Below, one piece after another: positions 1 to 8,392 of a stretch of DNA of 26,715 nucleotides; position 1 is the first letter of the stretch; the number at the start of each line of letters is the position of its first letter. The DNA comes from JABWBD01 sp040768665 (lineage in GTDB: Bacteria > Planctomycetota > Planctomycetia > Pirellulales > Thermoguttaceae). The stretch spans positions 1-26,715 of the forward strand of contig JAXGMN010000094.1 in NCBI GenBank assembly GCA_040768665.1. Reading direction: 5' to 3'. Below the pieces are notes generated by a model. That model saw only the letters and a program-made list of their open reading frames with translations, ran no database searches and was not told the origin of the DNA. The position numbers were made by a program, and so were the translations under genes.

Positions 1-185
1 TAAACACATGCCCCCACGGACCGGCGCCAGCCAACCTACGCCTCGCCGCTCCGGAGCTCATTGACAACTTGGTAACCGGCTCCGCTCTGCCCGCCGACTC
101 CCTCCGCTGACCAACGGCCGGAACTAAGCGGTCTCTTTGCCCACGGCTCTGCTTTCGCAAGCCTTCTTCCGCCCGTGACCGATGA

Positions 186-515
186 GAGCCTATCTGGCGA
201 AAACTGCTTTGTCCGAAGTGCAAACAACTCAAAAAGACTTGCACCTGCACGAGCGAGCCGCCAGCACCGAGCAAGTCCACCGTAGTTCGGGTAGGGCGAG
301 AGACGAAGGGCCGGGGCGGCAAGGGCGTGACGGTGATCTCCGACCTGCCGCTGGACGAGAAGGCCCTCGCCGAGCTTGCGACCAAGTTGAAGACTCGGCT
401 GGGGACTGGAGGAACGGTCAAAGATGGCCGGATTGAAATCCAGGGCGATCATCGAGGTCGGATCGTTGCGGAGCTTGAGGGAATGGGGTACAGAGCTAAG
501 CGAGCCGGAGGATGA
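186..515 (+). CDS. SUI1/YciH-family translation factor, 5' end unclear
   Basis: This frame encodes an eIF1/SUI1-like domain, a family that binds the small ribosomal subunit and influences start-codon choice. A cysteine pair region (CPKC...CTC, about 210-248) resembles the zinc-finger-like N-terminus of planctomycete SUI1 proteins. It is followed by the SUI1 core with GTGGTVKDG and IEIQGDHRGRI, and the product ends at a TGA at 513-515. The frame opens only after a TGA at 183-185, and no ATG or TTG lies between that stop and the core. The first usable start is a GTG at 327, which would remove the cysteines and half the domain; a CTG at 204 is possible. The N-terminus may therefore be lost or frameshifted. 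The next gene starts 3 bases after its stop. Bases 1-181 show no supportable gene. Confidence 0.6.
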   Translation, partial: EPIWRKLLCPKCKQLKKTCTCTSEPPAPSKSTVVRVGRETKGRGGKGVTVISDLPLDEKALAELATKLKTRLGTGGTVKDGRIEIQGDHRGRIVAELEGMGYRAKRAGG

Positions 516-518
516 CTG

Positions 519-848
519 ATGGAGACAACGACACGCTGGTATCACTTGATCGCCTGGTTCTTCGGAGGGGCTTTCCTCACAAATGCGGTCCCGCACCTGG
601 TAAGTGGCGTCTCGGGCAGCCCGCTGCAAACGCCGTTCGCATCGCCGTCCGGCGTTGGCTTGTCGTCCTCGACGGTCAACGTCCTGTGGGGAATGTTCAA
701 TCTGGTTGTGGGGTATCTATTGGTGGTTCGAGTCGGCCGGTTCGATCTACGGCAGACGAGGCATGTGGTCGTTCTGGGCCTCGGGGTCTTGGCGATGGCA
801 CTCCTGCTTGCACATCAACTTGGAAGACTCCACGGCGGCAACCTCTGA
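519..848 (+). CDS. Small integral membrane protein, conserved hypothetical
   Basis: This encodes a 109-residue protein with three to four hydrophobic segments: around residues 7-25 (LIAWFFGGAFLTNAVPHLVSG), 50-70 (VNVLWGMFNLVVGYLLVVRV) and 83-100 (VVVLGLGVLAMALLLAHQLG). Motifs such as FFGGAFLTNAVPH and LSSSTVNVLWG look like those of a widespread family of small uncharacterised membrane proteins. No catalytic residues are evident. The ATG follows the SUI1-like gene's TGA by 3 bases, which suggests translational coupling. The function is unknown. Confidence 0.7.
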   Translation: METTTRWYHLIAWFFGGAFLTNAVPHLVSGVSGSPLQTPFASPSGVGLSSSTVNVLWGMFNLVVGYLLVVRVGRFDLRQTRHVVVLGLGVLAMALLLAHQLGRLHGGNL

Positions 849-918
849 CTACGCAGCCGAGGATGAGTGCGGTCTTTGAGGGGCCTTGCCCAGAGAGGTT
901 GCGAGAAAGTCGATCATC

Positions 919-1620
919 ATGAACTTCGACGCCTACGAGTGCTTGAGTTTCGACTGCTACGGAACGTTGATCGATTGGGAGACGGGCCTCTTGCAGGCGT
1001 TGCGACCGATGTTCGTCGGGCACGGAGTCGAGGTGGAAGACCGCCGACTCTTGGAAAGCTACGGCCACGCAGAAGCCGCAATCCAATCCCAAGAGTATCG
1101 CCTCTACCGAGAGGTTCTCCGGCAGGTGTTGGTGCGGCTCGGCGACGAGTTCGGGTTTGCCCCAACGGTTGCTGAGCAGAACGACTTCGCTGCCTCAGTG
1201 AGGCTTTGGCCACCCTTTCCCGATTCCACCGAGGCTCTCCGCACGTTGCAGACCAAGTACCGGCTGATCGTGCTATCCAACATCGATGACGATCTGTTTC
1301 AGGGATCGGCCGAACAACTGCAAGTGGATTTCGATCACGTCTTCACCGCCCAACAGATTGGGGCCTACAAGCCGAACCGCAAGAACTTCGAGTTCCTCCT
1401 TAACCACGCCGGAGTCGAGCGAAGCAGGCTGCTCCACGCCGCACAGAGCCTCTTTCACGACATCGCACCCGCTAAGGCCCTCGGGCTGGCGACGGTGTGG
1501 GTCAATCGGCGAGCGGGAAAGGAAGGATTCGGGGCGACTGTACCAGCGGAGCCACAGCCGGATGTTGAAGTGCCTGACTTGAAGACGCTCGCCCGGCTGG
1601 CGGTCGGTGAGACGCACTGA
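919..1620 (+). CDS. HAD-superfamily hydrolase, haloacid dehalogenase type II-like
   Basis: This encodes a cytosolic hydrolase of 233 residues that uses an aspartate nucleophile. All four HAD motifs are visible: motif I FDCYGTLIDW near the N-terminus with the nucleophilic Asp, motif II LIVLSNIDDD, motif III lysine in GAYKPNRKNFE, and a motif IV region LFHDIAPAKALGL. The order and spacing match the haloacid dehalogenase type II branch, but many members act on phosphate esters, so the substrate is uncertain. The ATG at 919 begins MNFDAYECLSFDCYG and fits the family N-terminus. A TTG at 886 would add 11 unconserved residues. It sits in a plus-strand run of small metabolic genes. Confidence 0.85.
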   Translation: MNFDAYECLSFDCYGTLIDWETGLLQALRPMFVGHGVEVEDRRLLESYGHAEAAIQSQEYRLYREVLRQVLVRLGDEFGFAPTVAEQNDFAASVRLWPPFPDSTEALRTLQTKYRLIVLSNIDDDLFQGSAEQLQVDFDHVFTAQQIGAYKPNRKNFEFLLNHAGVERSRLLHAAQSLFHDIAPAKALGLATVWVNRRAGKEGFGATVPAEPQPDVEVPDLKTLARLAVGETH

Positions 1621-1643
1621 CGAAGTAGGAAAGAGTATTCCAT

Positions 1644-2021
1644 ATGAGCGAAGGTCGTAGCGGCGGATACTGGGATCGGGAAGGAACGACCAAGACGTTC
1701 AGCCATCCCGTGAATCTGGATCGACTGCGAGAGAACCTCGATCCAGAAAGCAAGATACTCGACTATGCTGGCGGGATCATCTACATCAGCGATTACTGGC
1801 TGCAATCGGATGAGCGAAACCGTGAGCGATACGCCCGCTATTTGGACCAATATCGAACTTACGGCGTATTTGAGGTGTCTGAAGGCGTGGCGGTGCGGCA
1901 TCACAGTCCCGGCTGGATTGAGTCTCTCTTGACCCGGTGGGAGCGAATCGCGCTGGATGACATCCGACTGAGAACGATGAACGGCCACGAAGCGGTTGGA
2001 TTCCAGCAAAGAGGGACGTGA
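1644..2021 (+). pseudogene. SAM-dependent methyltransferase with SAM-binding core deleted
   Basis: The ORF is open (125 residues) and preceded by an AGGAAAG Shine-Dalgarno-like sequence, but it looks like the two ends of a class I methyltransferase joined in frame. The start, GYWDREGTTKTFSHPVNLDRL...KILDY, matches the usual N-terminus up to motif I, which normally reads ILDYGCG. Here ILDY runs straight into AGGIIYISDYWLQSDERNRERY, the segment that normally follows motif IV (PGGxxYISDYW). The rest (YGVFEVSEGVAVRHH, IRLRTMNGHEAVGFQ) matches the family C-terminus. The join is near 1767-1772, and by memory of the family about 80-90 residues are missing, including the glycine-rich SAM loop. Methyltransferase activity is not expected. 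It abuts an intact methyltransferase. Confidence 0.75.
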
Positions 2022-2903
2022 ATGCAACGAATGTTCGACGAACTCGAAGCCATCAATGCCCGTCCCAGGCCGTTTGAGTTCTACACTGCAAGCGAGCTTT
2101 GGACCGACGAGCATACTTCGCAGCAGATGCTTTCGTTCCATTTGAACGAGCACGTCGACGCGGCCTCACGGAGCGCCGCATTCATTGATCGTTCTGTCGC
2201 ATGGATCGCATCTCACTTCGACATCGACCGAGGGAAACGGGTGGTTGACTTCGGTTGCGGGCCTGGGCTGTATGCGACGAGACTGGCCCGTCATGGAGCC
2301 TGCGTGACGGGAATCGATTTCTCGGAACGATCAATGGAATACGCCAGGGAGGCTGCACGGAGAGAAGCGCTGCCGATCACGTTTTGGCATCAGGACTACC
2401 TGGACTTCACCACCGACGATCGCTTCGATTTGATCCTGATGATTATGTGTGACTTCTGTGCCCTCAGCCCGGCCCAGAGGCGCACCCTGCTGAGAACGTT
2501 CCATACACTCCTGGTGCCTGACGGGGACGTGCTGTTCGACGTGTACTCCATGGCGGCCTATCGAGAGCGACAGGAGGCGGCGACTTACGGGCTCAACCTG
2601 CTGAACGGTTTCTGGTCGCCGCACAAGTATTACGGATTTCTGAATACGTTCAAGTACGACGAAGAAAAGCTGGTTCTCGACAAGTACACGCTCGTGGAAG
2701 CGACCCGCACACGGACGATCTGCAACTGGTTTCAACACTTCACGCCCGAGGCGTTGGAGCGGGAACTTGTCGAGAGCGGCTTCATGGTCGCATCGTTCCA
2801 TTCGGATGTTGCAGGTACGCCCTACACCCCCGAGAGCAGAGAATTCGCAGTCGTTGCCAAGAAGGCGAGGCAACCAGACGCTGCGCGACAGGAGAGTGAG
2901 TGA
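2022..2903 (+). CDS. Class I SAM-dependent methyltransferase
   Basis: This encodes a 293-residue methyltransferase with an intact Rossmann-type core. Motif I is VVDFGCGPGLYATRLA, the acidic end of beta-2 is VTGIDFSERSMEYAREAA, motif II/III is FWHQDYLDF, and motif IV is FDLILMIMCDFCALSP. A variant post-motif (LVPDGDVLFDVYSM) follows, then a C-terminal region rich in aromatic residues with ICNWFQHFTPEALERELVESGF. The ATG lies immediately after the TGA of the preceding deleted methyltransferase, so the two are probably co-transcribed. The substrate cannot be inferred; a small-molecule role is more likely than RNA or protein. A second ATG at 2031 is an alternative start. Confidence 0.8.
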   Translation: MQRMFDELEAINARPRPFEFYTASELWTDEHTSQQMLSFHLNEHVDAASRSAAFIDRSVAWIASHFDIDRGKRVVDFGCGPGLYATRLARHGACVTGIDFSERSMEYAREAARREALPITFWHQDYLDFTTDDRFDLILMIMCDFCALSPAQRRTLLRTFHTLLVPDGDVLFDVYSMAAYRERQEAATYGLNLLNGFWSPHKYYGFLNTFKYDEEKLVLDKYTLVEATRTRTICNWFQHFTPEALERELVESGFMVASFHSDVAGTPYTPESREFAVVAKKARQPDAARQESE

Positions 2904-3002
2904 TAGGAAAATTGATTTCCCACACGCGATCAGCCTGGCCCCGGCGGCCGATTCGCTGTGAAGATGGAGTCGCAAGGGGGTTACGCGGGAGTGGCTGAGT
3001 CG

Positions 3003-4097
3003 TCATTTTTGAGAGGCTGACGCCGTCTTCACGGCGTCCGCTCGACTTCGCCGGCGCCGTCTCGCTCCGGCCACCGGTGCGGCAGGCTGGTTTGCCCCCG
3101 TCGCGCCGGATCTCCGCATCGCGACGGATGCACACACGAGCAGGGCAACGAGGGTCGCCAAGGCGATCCATCGTGCATACGCCATCCAAGGCATGGGGAG
3201 CCGGCCGAGTTCGAGGCGTATGGCATGGCCGGCGCCAATGGGGGTATCCACTGTATAGATTGTTGCGCCATCATCGCCGCTCGACAGTGTTCCGGTGTTG
3301 CAGGAAACCGTGTTGGAATCATGGGGCGAGACCACGATGCGAAGCCGTTGTGTGGGCAGATCCACGCTTCGGTTCCAGACGACGTGTCGCTTGTCGTTCG
3401 GCAGCAGGTACGTAAAGCCCAACTCCCTTACGCCTGGTGTCCAGGGAATGGACGTGAGCAGTTTGCCGGACCGTAGCGAGAACCTTCGTCCGTAGAATTC
3501 TCTGTCGAAGGTTGCCCGGATGAAATCCGTCGGGATCGATAGTTGCAGGGTGACCGGTTCGCCTCCATCGTCCGACACTTTGCCCACGTAGCATGCCTTG
3601 CCGGGATTCTCGATTTCGAGCACCTCTCGGACTCTCAGCATTCCTTCCAGCGGTTCGACCTCAATGTCGTGCCGCCGGACCAGCAGTGGGCAAGGCTCCG
3701 TGAGCGGATCGCAGACCTCCACTTTAACTCCGGCCACCGGCCGGCCCTGTGTCAGTTGGACCTTTTCTGCCGGGTAGTAAACACCGCCGCGTTTCGCACC
3801 GGACTGATAGACGGCGCCGTCGGCCGCTAGATTCCGGAAGTAGTACATGCCTTTGGAATCGGTCGTCGTCGTCGCCACGGGCAAAAAGTCGCCGTCGACA
3901 TATTGACGCAAGACGACTTCCGCGCCGCCGACCGGGGTCTGGTCGGCCGCGTTGACCACAACCCCGCCGACTACCCCATCCGCCACAGGACTTTGCAACA
4001 CCAAGGTGTACGCGGCAACCAGCAAGCCCGGCAGAAACATAGCAGGTTCTCCCGCAATCAAGACGCCAGGAACGGCAAAAAACACTGTCCGCCTCAT
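3003..4097 (-). CDS. Carboxypeptidase-regulatory-like domain protein, membrane anchored, end of ccm operon
   Basis: The product of 364 residues has a hydrophobic N-terminus (residues 3-38, likely signal or anchor). A beta-sandwich carboxypeptidase-regulatory-like domain follows, with GGVVVNAADQTPVGGAEVVL and TTTDSKGMYYFRNL. The long extracytoplasmic part contains a Cys pair spaced CX6C (CDPLTEPC). A C-terminal membrane segment (MAYARWIALATLVALLVCASV) leads to a basic, Arg-rich cytoplasmic tail. The ATG overlaps the ccmD stop as ATGA, so it is in the ccm operon. Its role in heme delivery or apocytochrome handling is only suggested by position. It has no LRCxxC motif, so it is not a CcmH. No enzymatic motif was recognised. 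Confidence 0.75.
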   Translation of the reverse strand: MRRTVFFAVPGVLIAGEPAMFLPGLLVAAYTLVLQSPVADGVVGGVVVNAADQTPVGGAEVVLRQYVDGDFLPVATTTTDSKGMYYFRNLAADGAVYQSGAKRGGVYYPAEKVQLTQGRPVAGVKVEVCDPLTEPCPLLVRRHDIEVEPLEGMLRVREVLEIENPGKACYVGKVSDDGGEPVTLQLSIPTDFIRATFDREFYGRRFSLRSGKLLTSIPWTPGVRELGFTYLLPNDKRHVVWNRSVDLPTQRLRIVVSPHDSNTVSCNTGTLSSGDDGATIYTVDTPIGAGHAIRLELGRLPMPWMAYARWIALATLVALLVCASVAMRRSGATGANQPAAPVAGARRRRRSRADAVKTASASQK

Positions 4098-4246
4098 GCT
4101 GCTTTCGCGGCCGACGGCTGCCGTGCGGCCAGCTTCTCTTCCAGCAGATCGACCGATGTTTGCAGTCGGCGTTGCTGGATCCTCATGCGGGCAACGTACA
4201 TGGCCACGCCGAGCCCTACGACAGAGTAAGCGATTACCAGAGCCAT
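4094..4246 (-). CDS. ccmD: CcmD-like heme exporter subunit
   Basis: A 50-residue protein with one N-terminal membrane segment (VIAYSVVGLGVAMYVARMR) followed by a charged helix, QQRRLQTSVDLLEEKLAARQ. This is the classic CcmD layout: a single span, then a basic and acidic coiled stretch. CcmD works with CcmABC in releasing heme-loaded CcmE. An upstream in-frame ATG at 4342 would add a 32-residue polar extension overlapping the end of ccmC and does not fit the family, so the ATG at 4246 was chosen. It lies 41 bases downstream of the ccmC stop and overlaps the next gene by four bases. Confidence 0.75.
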   Translation of the reverse strand: MALVIAYSVVGLGVAMYVARMRIQQRRLQTSVDLLEEKLAARQPSAAKAA

Positions 4247-4286
4247 CAGCAAAGTCCTTTCTGCACGATCTGCGCCGGAAGGAAGG

Positions 4287-4979
4287 CTACGCGGCCGTTT
4301 CCGAAGCGAGTTTGCTCTCCAATTCGGCCAACCGCTGGGCAAGCTGAATCTGGCGGGCTCGCCGCACCACCAAATCGCCCATCACCGCCGTAATCACAAC
4401 GACCATCGACAGCAGCACGCCCCGCATCGCCGGCTCCATTTCGGGCGAGGTCGGATGGATGCCGCGAAACCAACGCGTGGCCATCACCACCAGGGGAAGA
4501 TCGAGAAGGCCCACGACGGAGAGCACCGCGGCGGCTCGCGCGCGGCGGTGTGGATCTTCGATACTGCCGCGCAGGATCAGCCAACTCGAGTAGATCAACC
4601 AGAGCACGAGGACCGTCGTGAGCCTGGGATCCCAGGTCCACCAGGCGCCCCAGGCCTCATGCGCCCAGAGGGAGCCGGTGGCCAGAGTCAAGCTGCAGCA
4701 GAGCCAGCCGGTCTCGCCGGCCGCCGCGGCCCAGGCGTCCCATCGCAGGTCGCGGCGGACGAGGTAGCCCAGCCCGGCCGCGGCCATGATCGCCAGCGCC
4801 AGCAGGCTGAACCAAGCCACGGGGACGTGAATGTAGACGATCTTCTGCACATCGCCCATGGTCCGCTCGCTCGGCGCAAAACCGAACACGCCGCATACCG
4901 TGGCGGCAGCGACTCCGGCCAGGAAGAGGTCGTGGCCAACGTGACGCGAATGTCTCTGTTTACGCATGAAATCAGGCAT
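4287..4979 (-). CDS. ccmC: CcmC heme-handling membrane protein
   Basis: This protein of 230 residues belongs to the heme-handling protein family. It carries the tryptophan-rich WWD motif GAWWTWDPRLT (residues 111-121) that presents heme on the periplasmic face for transfer to CcmE. The two conserved histidines are seen at residue 51 in KIVYIHVPVAW and residue 175 in FRGIHPTSPEM. Six hydrophobic segments are apparent. The preceding PSERTMGDVQ region matches CcmC (consensus MGxxQRIxYxHVP). It follows ccmB by 3 bases. An alternative ATG four codons downstream (4967) is possible. Confidence 0.93.
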   Translation of the reverse strand: MPDFMRKQRHSRHVGHDLFLAGVAAATVCGVFGFAPSERTMGDVQKIVYIHVPVAWFSLLALAIMAAAGLGYLVRRDLRWDAWAAAAGETGWLCCSLTLATGSLWAHEAWGAWWTWDPRLTTVLVLWLIYSSWLILRGSIEDPHRRARAAAVLSVVGLLDLPLVVMATRWFRGIHPTSPEMEPAMRGVLLSMVVVITAVMGDLVVRRARQIQLAQRLAELESKLASETAA

Positions 4980-4982
4980 CCG

Positions 4983-5654
4983 TTATTCCTCGATCACAAC
5001 GTCGAACAACACCCATCCCGCCGTGACAAAGACCACGGCGGCCACCGCCAGCAATTGCGTCCAACGCCACCAGCTATCGCCGAAATCGTCGGCCGCCGTC
5101 AGCCGTGTGGCTTCCGTGGCCGCCAGCACGATCGGAATCGCGGCCGGCAGGACGAGCAGCGCGGTGAGGCTTGCGCCGTGGCGGATCCCGGCAGCCAACG
5201 CGCCGAGCAGTGTACCGAGCGCCGCGACGCCCAGGTTGCCCAAGAGCAAGATGGAGAGCATCGCCGGCGGGTGCGCCAGCAGCGGCACGCCGGAGAGAAC
5301 CACGAAGAGCGGCACCAGGAACAACTGCAACGCCGCCAAGGAAAGAACATTGGCAATCAGTTTGCCGAAGTAGACGGTCGATGGCGGAAGGGGGTAGGTT
5401 CGCAGACTCTCCCAGCAGCCTTCCTCGCGCTCCGAGACAAAAGAACGGTCCAGCGCCAGTGTGCCTGCAAAAACCGTCGCCAGCCAGAGGAAGCCGCTGA
5501 CGAGCCGCTGTTGCTCGCCCGGCACGGCCTGCATTTCCATGCAGAGAATCAGTGCGACCACAATCCCCAAAAGCAGCATGGCCGGCCAAACCCGCCGGGC
5601 CCGAAACTCGGAAATGAGATCCTTATGGACGATCCACCAGATCTTGGCGGCCAA
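4983..5654 (-). CDS. ccmB: CcmB heme exporter permease
   Basis: A 223-residue permease with about six membrane segments. Its N-terminus (IVHKDLISEFRARRVWPAMLLLG) has the characteristic CcmB start, where a cytoplasmic acidic and basic helix leads into the first span. Later segments include LLLGNLGVAALGTLLGALAAG and ALLVLPAAIPIVLAATEA, typical of the family. CcmB pairs with the CcmA ATPase, and the complex releases holo-CcmE from CcmC. It starts 12 bases after the ccmA stop and ends 3 bases before ccmC. Confidence 0.92.
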   Translation of the reverse strand: MAAKIWWIVHKDLISEFRARRVWPAMLLLGIVVALILCMEMQAVPGEQQRLVSGFLWLATVFAGTLALDRSFVSEREEGCWESLRTYPLPPSTVYFGKLIANVLSLAALQLFLVPLFVVLSGVPLLAHPPAMLSILLLGNLGVAALGTLLGALAAGIRHGASLTALLVLPAAIPIVLAATEATRLTAADDFGDSWWRWTQLLAVAAVVFVTAGWVLFDVVIEE

Positions 5655-5666
5655 TGGCGGTCTCCT

Positions 5667-6365
5667 TCAGGCGGCCCGCGCCGGCAACGGGGTTGACGCG
5701 TGAGGAATCCGAACCTCCGTTTCAAAGACATGCCCCGAGCACACGTCGAACGTCCGCTGCGCCAGCCGCTGGATCATTTCCGTCTCGTGGGCGACGAAAC
5801 AGATGGTGCGGCCTTCCTCCTGGAGCTTCCGGAGAAGACCCAGCAGCCAGCCACGACCTTCCGCATCGAGACCGGCGAACGGTTCGTCGAGCAAAAGGAT
5901 GGCGGGATCATGCACCAGGGCGCGCGCGATCGTGGCGCGTTGCTGCACGCCTCGCGAGAGCTGCGCGGGAGTGAGATGGGCGCGGTCGCGGAGCCCGGCT
6001 TCGCCGAGCCAATGCTCGGCAGCCTCAGCGGGCCTGGAAACGTCGCACATGCGAGCGGCGAAGGTGAGGTTCTCCCGCAAGGTGAGCTGGCTGTAGAGCC
6101 GGATCTCATGGGCCGTCCACCCGATCCATCGTCGCGCCACGGGGCTGGAAACCGAACGCTGGCCGAACCAGCGAACCTCGCCCGATTGCGGGCGAATGGC
6201 GGAGGCGAGGCAGCGGAGCAGAGTGGTCTTCCCCGCTCCGTTGGCGCCGCGGACCGCCACGGTCTCGCCGCAGTCGATGGTAAACGTGGCGTTGCGCAGC
6301 ACGGCCCGGCTGCCGTACGCATAGGTGACTCCGGCAACCTCGATAGCGACTCGTGGCGGCGTCAT
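5667..6365 (-). CDS. ccmA: CcmA heme exporter ATP-binding subunit
   Basis: An ABC ATPase of 232 residues. The Walker A motif GANGAGKTT is at about residues 40-48, the signature is LSRGVQQR (136-143, the CcmA variant of LSGGQ), Walker B is ILLLDEPFAGLD (156-167), and the switch histidine is in CFVAHE. It energises release of heme-bound CcmE. The start was set at the ATG at 6365, which overlaps the ccmF stop as ATGA. Upstream in-frame codons to 6527 would give an arginine- and proline-rich extension that only mirrors ccmF in another frame. Confidence 0.93.
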   Translation of the reverse strand: MTPPRVAIEVAGVTYAYGSRAVLRNATFTIDCGETVAVRGANGAGKTTLLRCLASAIRPQSGEVRWFGQRSVSSPVARRWIGWTAHEIRLYSQLTLRENLTFAARMCDVSRPAEAAEHWLGEAGLRDRAHLTPAQLSRGVQQRATIARALVHDPAILLLDEPFAGLDAEGRGWLLGLLRKLQEEGRTICFVAHETEMIQRLAQRTFDVCSGHVFETEVRIPHASTPLPARAA

Positions 6366-8392
6366 TTTGCGCTCCTGGCCGCCTCGGCAGACGGCCGCAA
6401 CGGTCGGCGGAATCTCGGACGCGCCGCGATGTCGCGCCGGTCGTCCGGCGAGGCAGGCGTCCGGCGCCGGCGTGACGGCCACAGCCGCAGCAGGGTTCCC
6501 AAGGCCGCAATCCAGCCGCTGGCCCACAGCCAGCGCATCATCGGGTTGTGGATGAAGGTCAGCCGTGCTTTGCCGTCCTCTTCGCCGTAGTAGAAAATCG
6601 CATAAAGATCATCGAGCCACGTCGAGGCGATCGCGACCTCGGACGTCCACTGGTTCTGCCGCGAGTGCAGGTGTTGGGCAGGCAGTAAGGTGGAGGAAGG
6701 CCGGCCGTCGCGAGAGACCTCCAAGCGGGCCTCGACGACGTGGATTTCGGCGAGATCGCGCTGCACGATGCCCGAGTAATGGATTGTGTAACCTGCCCAG
6801 TGGAGCACGTCGCCGGGCGTCATGACGGCATCGCGATGCCGGCTTCCCAACGAGGATCCCGTGATGCCGATCACCAGAGCGACGAAGCCGAGATGGATGA
6901 GAAATCCGGCGTACTCGCGTCGTCGGGCGGCCAGGGTGGCAAACCGGGCCGTCGGTCCGATCTGGCGGCCATCGCTTTTTCTCGTATCAAGAGCGATGGC
7001 GCCGCAGAGCGACGCCAGGGCGACGCCGGAGAGGCCCCAGACAGCAAGCACCACGGGACTCCTAACGCCTATGCTCCCTGCCACGATCGCCGCGATCGCA
7101 CCGACGCAGGCAGCCAGGATCAACCATCGAGTTTGTGCCGCGGTCGGCGGCTTGCCCCAGCGCAGCAGCGGAACCGGAACGATCACCAACAGGAGAACCA
7201 GGCCGGTAGGGATCAACACAGAGTTATAGAACTCGGGCCCCAGCACGATACTGCGGCCGAGCAGTGAACCGGACAGCGGCGCCAGCGACGTTCCCACCAG
7301 GGCGGTGGCGGCGAGCAGCAGCATGGCGATCGCCGCGAGAATGGCCGCGGTTTCACGGCACCAAAGGCTTGCCAAGGACCGATCGGCAGCGAGATCCCGC
7401 CATCGGAGAAGCAGCAGCGCAGCGCCGACGCAGGCCAGCGCAGCCATCAGGATCAAGAACATCCAGCCGACCGGCGATTGACTGAAGGCGTGCAGGCTGC
7501 TGAAGATGCCGCTGCGGGTGAGAAAGGTCGCGAAGTTGCAGAGTCCGAACGTGGCAATGGCCAAGGCACAGGTGGTCTTTTTCAGTCCGCCGCGGAATTG
7601 CCAGACCATGGCCGCGTGGATGAGGACGGTTCCGGTGAGCCACGGGATCAGCGATCCGTTTTCCACCGGATCCCAGGCCCAGTAGCCACCCCATCCCAAC
7701 TCTTCGTAGGCCCATTGCGCGCCAAGCAGGATGCCGAGTCCCAGGATAAGCCAGGAAAACAGCATCCAGGGCCGCGCCTCCTCGATCCAGGAAGCGTCGA
7801 TCCGGCGGCGGACCATTGCCATGACGGCCAAAGCGCACGGGATGGCCCAGCCCGAATAACCCAGGAACACAATCGGCGGGTGCCACAGCATGGCCGGATG
7901 TTGCAACAAGGGGCTGAGTCCGTCGCCTTCGAGGTAGGGGAACGCGCTAGCACGCATGGGATCGGCAGCGAAGACCATCACCGCCGTCAGAAAGCAGACG
8001 TAGGCCATCAACAAGCCGAAGGCGCGACACCGCAGGTCATGGCAGCCGCCTCGCGGCCAGAAACGATACACGATTGCCAGGACGGCCAGCATCCAGGCCC
8101 AGAGCAGCAGCGAACCAGCTTGCCCGACCCAAAAGGCAGAGAGGGCGTACTGCCACGACAACGCCCGGCTTGTGTACTGCGCCACATAAGCGAATTCAAA
8201 GTTCCTTGCGATCAGCGCCCAGGCAAGGATGCCGCTGACTGCGGTCAGCGCGGCGGCGGCGGCAAACCCGGCGAGGCGTCCCGTGAAGACGACCGTTGGG
8301 CTATCGCGGCGGCCACCGAAGATCGCGGCAAAGGCCGAGTATCCCGAAGCCACCAACGCCGCCAGCAGGAGCAGTTGCCCCGCAAAACTCAT
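6362..8392 (-). CDS. ccmF: CcmF cytochrome c heme lyase subunit
   Basis: A 676-residue polytopic membrane protein of the CcmF family. The WWD motif reads GWGGYWAWDPVENGSLIPWL at about residues 233-252. Conserved histidines appear in the LLQHPAMLWHPP stretch (165 and 171), VLIHAAMVWQ, SLHAFSQSP and AGFLIHLGF. About 15 hydrophobic segments are followed by a periplasmic domain near the C-terminus and a last span. CcmF takes heme from CcmE and ligates it to CxxCH motifs. In E. coli it works with CcmH and CcmI, neither of which is encoded here. The ATG at 8392 overlaps the ccmE stop by four bases. Confidence 0.95.
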   Translation of the reverse strand: MSFAGQLLLLAALVASGYSAFAAIFGGRRDSPTVVFTGRLAGFAAAAALTAVSGILAWALIARNFEFAYVAQYTSRALSWQYALSAFWVGQAGSLLLWAWMLAVLAIVYRFWPRGGCHDLRCRAFGLLMAYVCFLTAVMVFAADPMRASAFPYLEGDGLSPLLQHPAMLWHPPIVFLGYSGWAIPCALAVMAMVRRRIDASWIEEARPWMLFSWLILGLGILLGAQWAYEELGWGGYWAWDPVENGSLIPWLTGTVLIHAAMVWQFRGGLKKTTCALAIATFGLCNFATFLTRSGIFSSLHAFSQSPVGWMFLILMAALACVGAALLLLRWRDLAADRSLASLWCRETAAILAAIAMLLLAATALVGTSLAPLSGSLLGRSIVLGPEFYNSVLIPTGLVLLLVIVPVPLLRWGKPPTAAQTRWLILAACVGAIAAIVAGSIGVRSPVVLAVWGLSGVALASLCGAIALDTRKSDGRQIGPTARFATLAARRREYAGFLIHLGFVALVIGITGSSLGSRHRDAVMTPGDVLHWAGYTIHYSGIVQRDLAEIHVVEARLEVSRDGRPSSTLLPAQHLHSRQNQWTSEVAIASTWLDDLYAIFYYGEEDGKARLTFIHNPMMRWLWASGWIAALGTLLRLWPSRRRRTPASPDDRRDIAARPRFRRPLRPSAEAARSAK

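Noticed and set aside
1..2903. Integron cassette array in the block of small unrelated genes
   Set aside because: No attC-like core and inverse-core pair (GTTRRRY/RYYYAAC) was found between the genes, and spacings are only a few bases.
2904..3002. Terminator between the methyltransferase and the ccm operon end
   Set aside because: Only a 5-bp palindrome GGAAA/TTTCC is present, too weak to call.
3003..4097. CcmH or CcmI substitute
   Set aside because: It has no LRCxxC motif and no TPR-like repeats, so the gene is left as function unknown.
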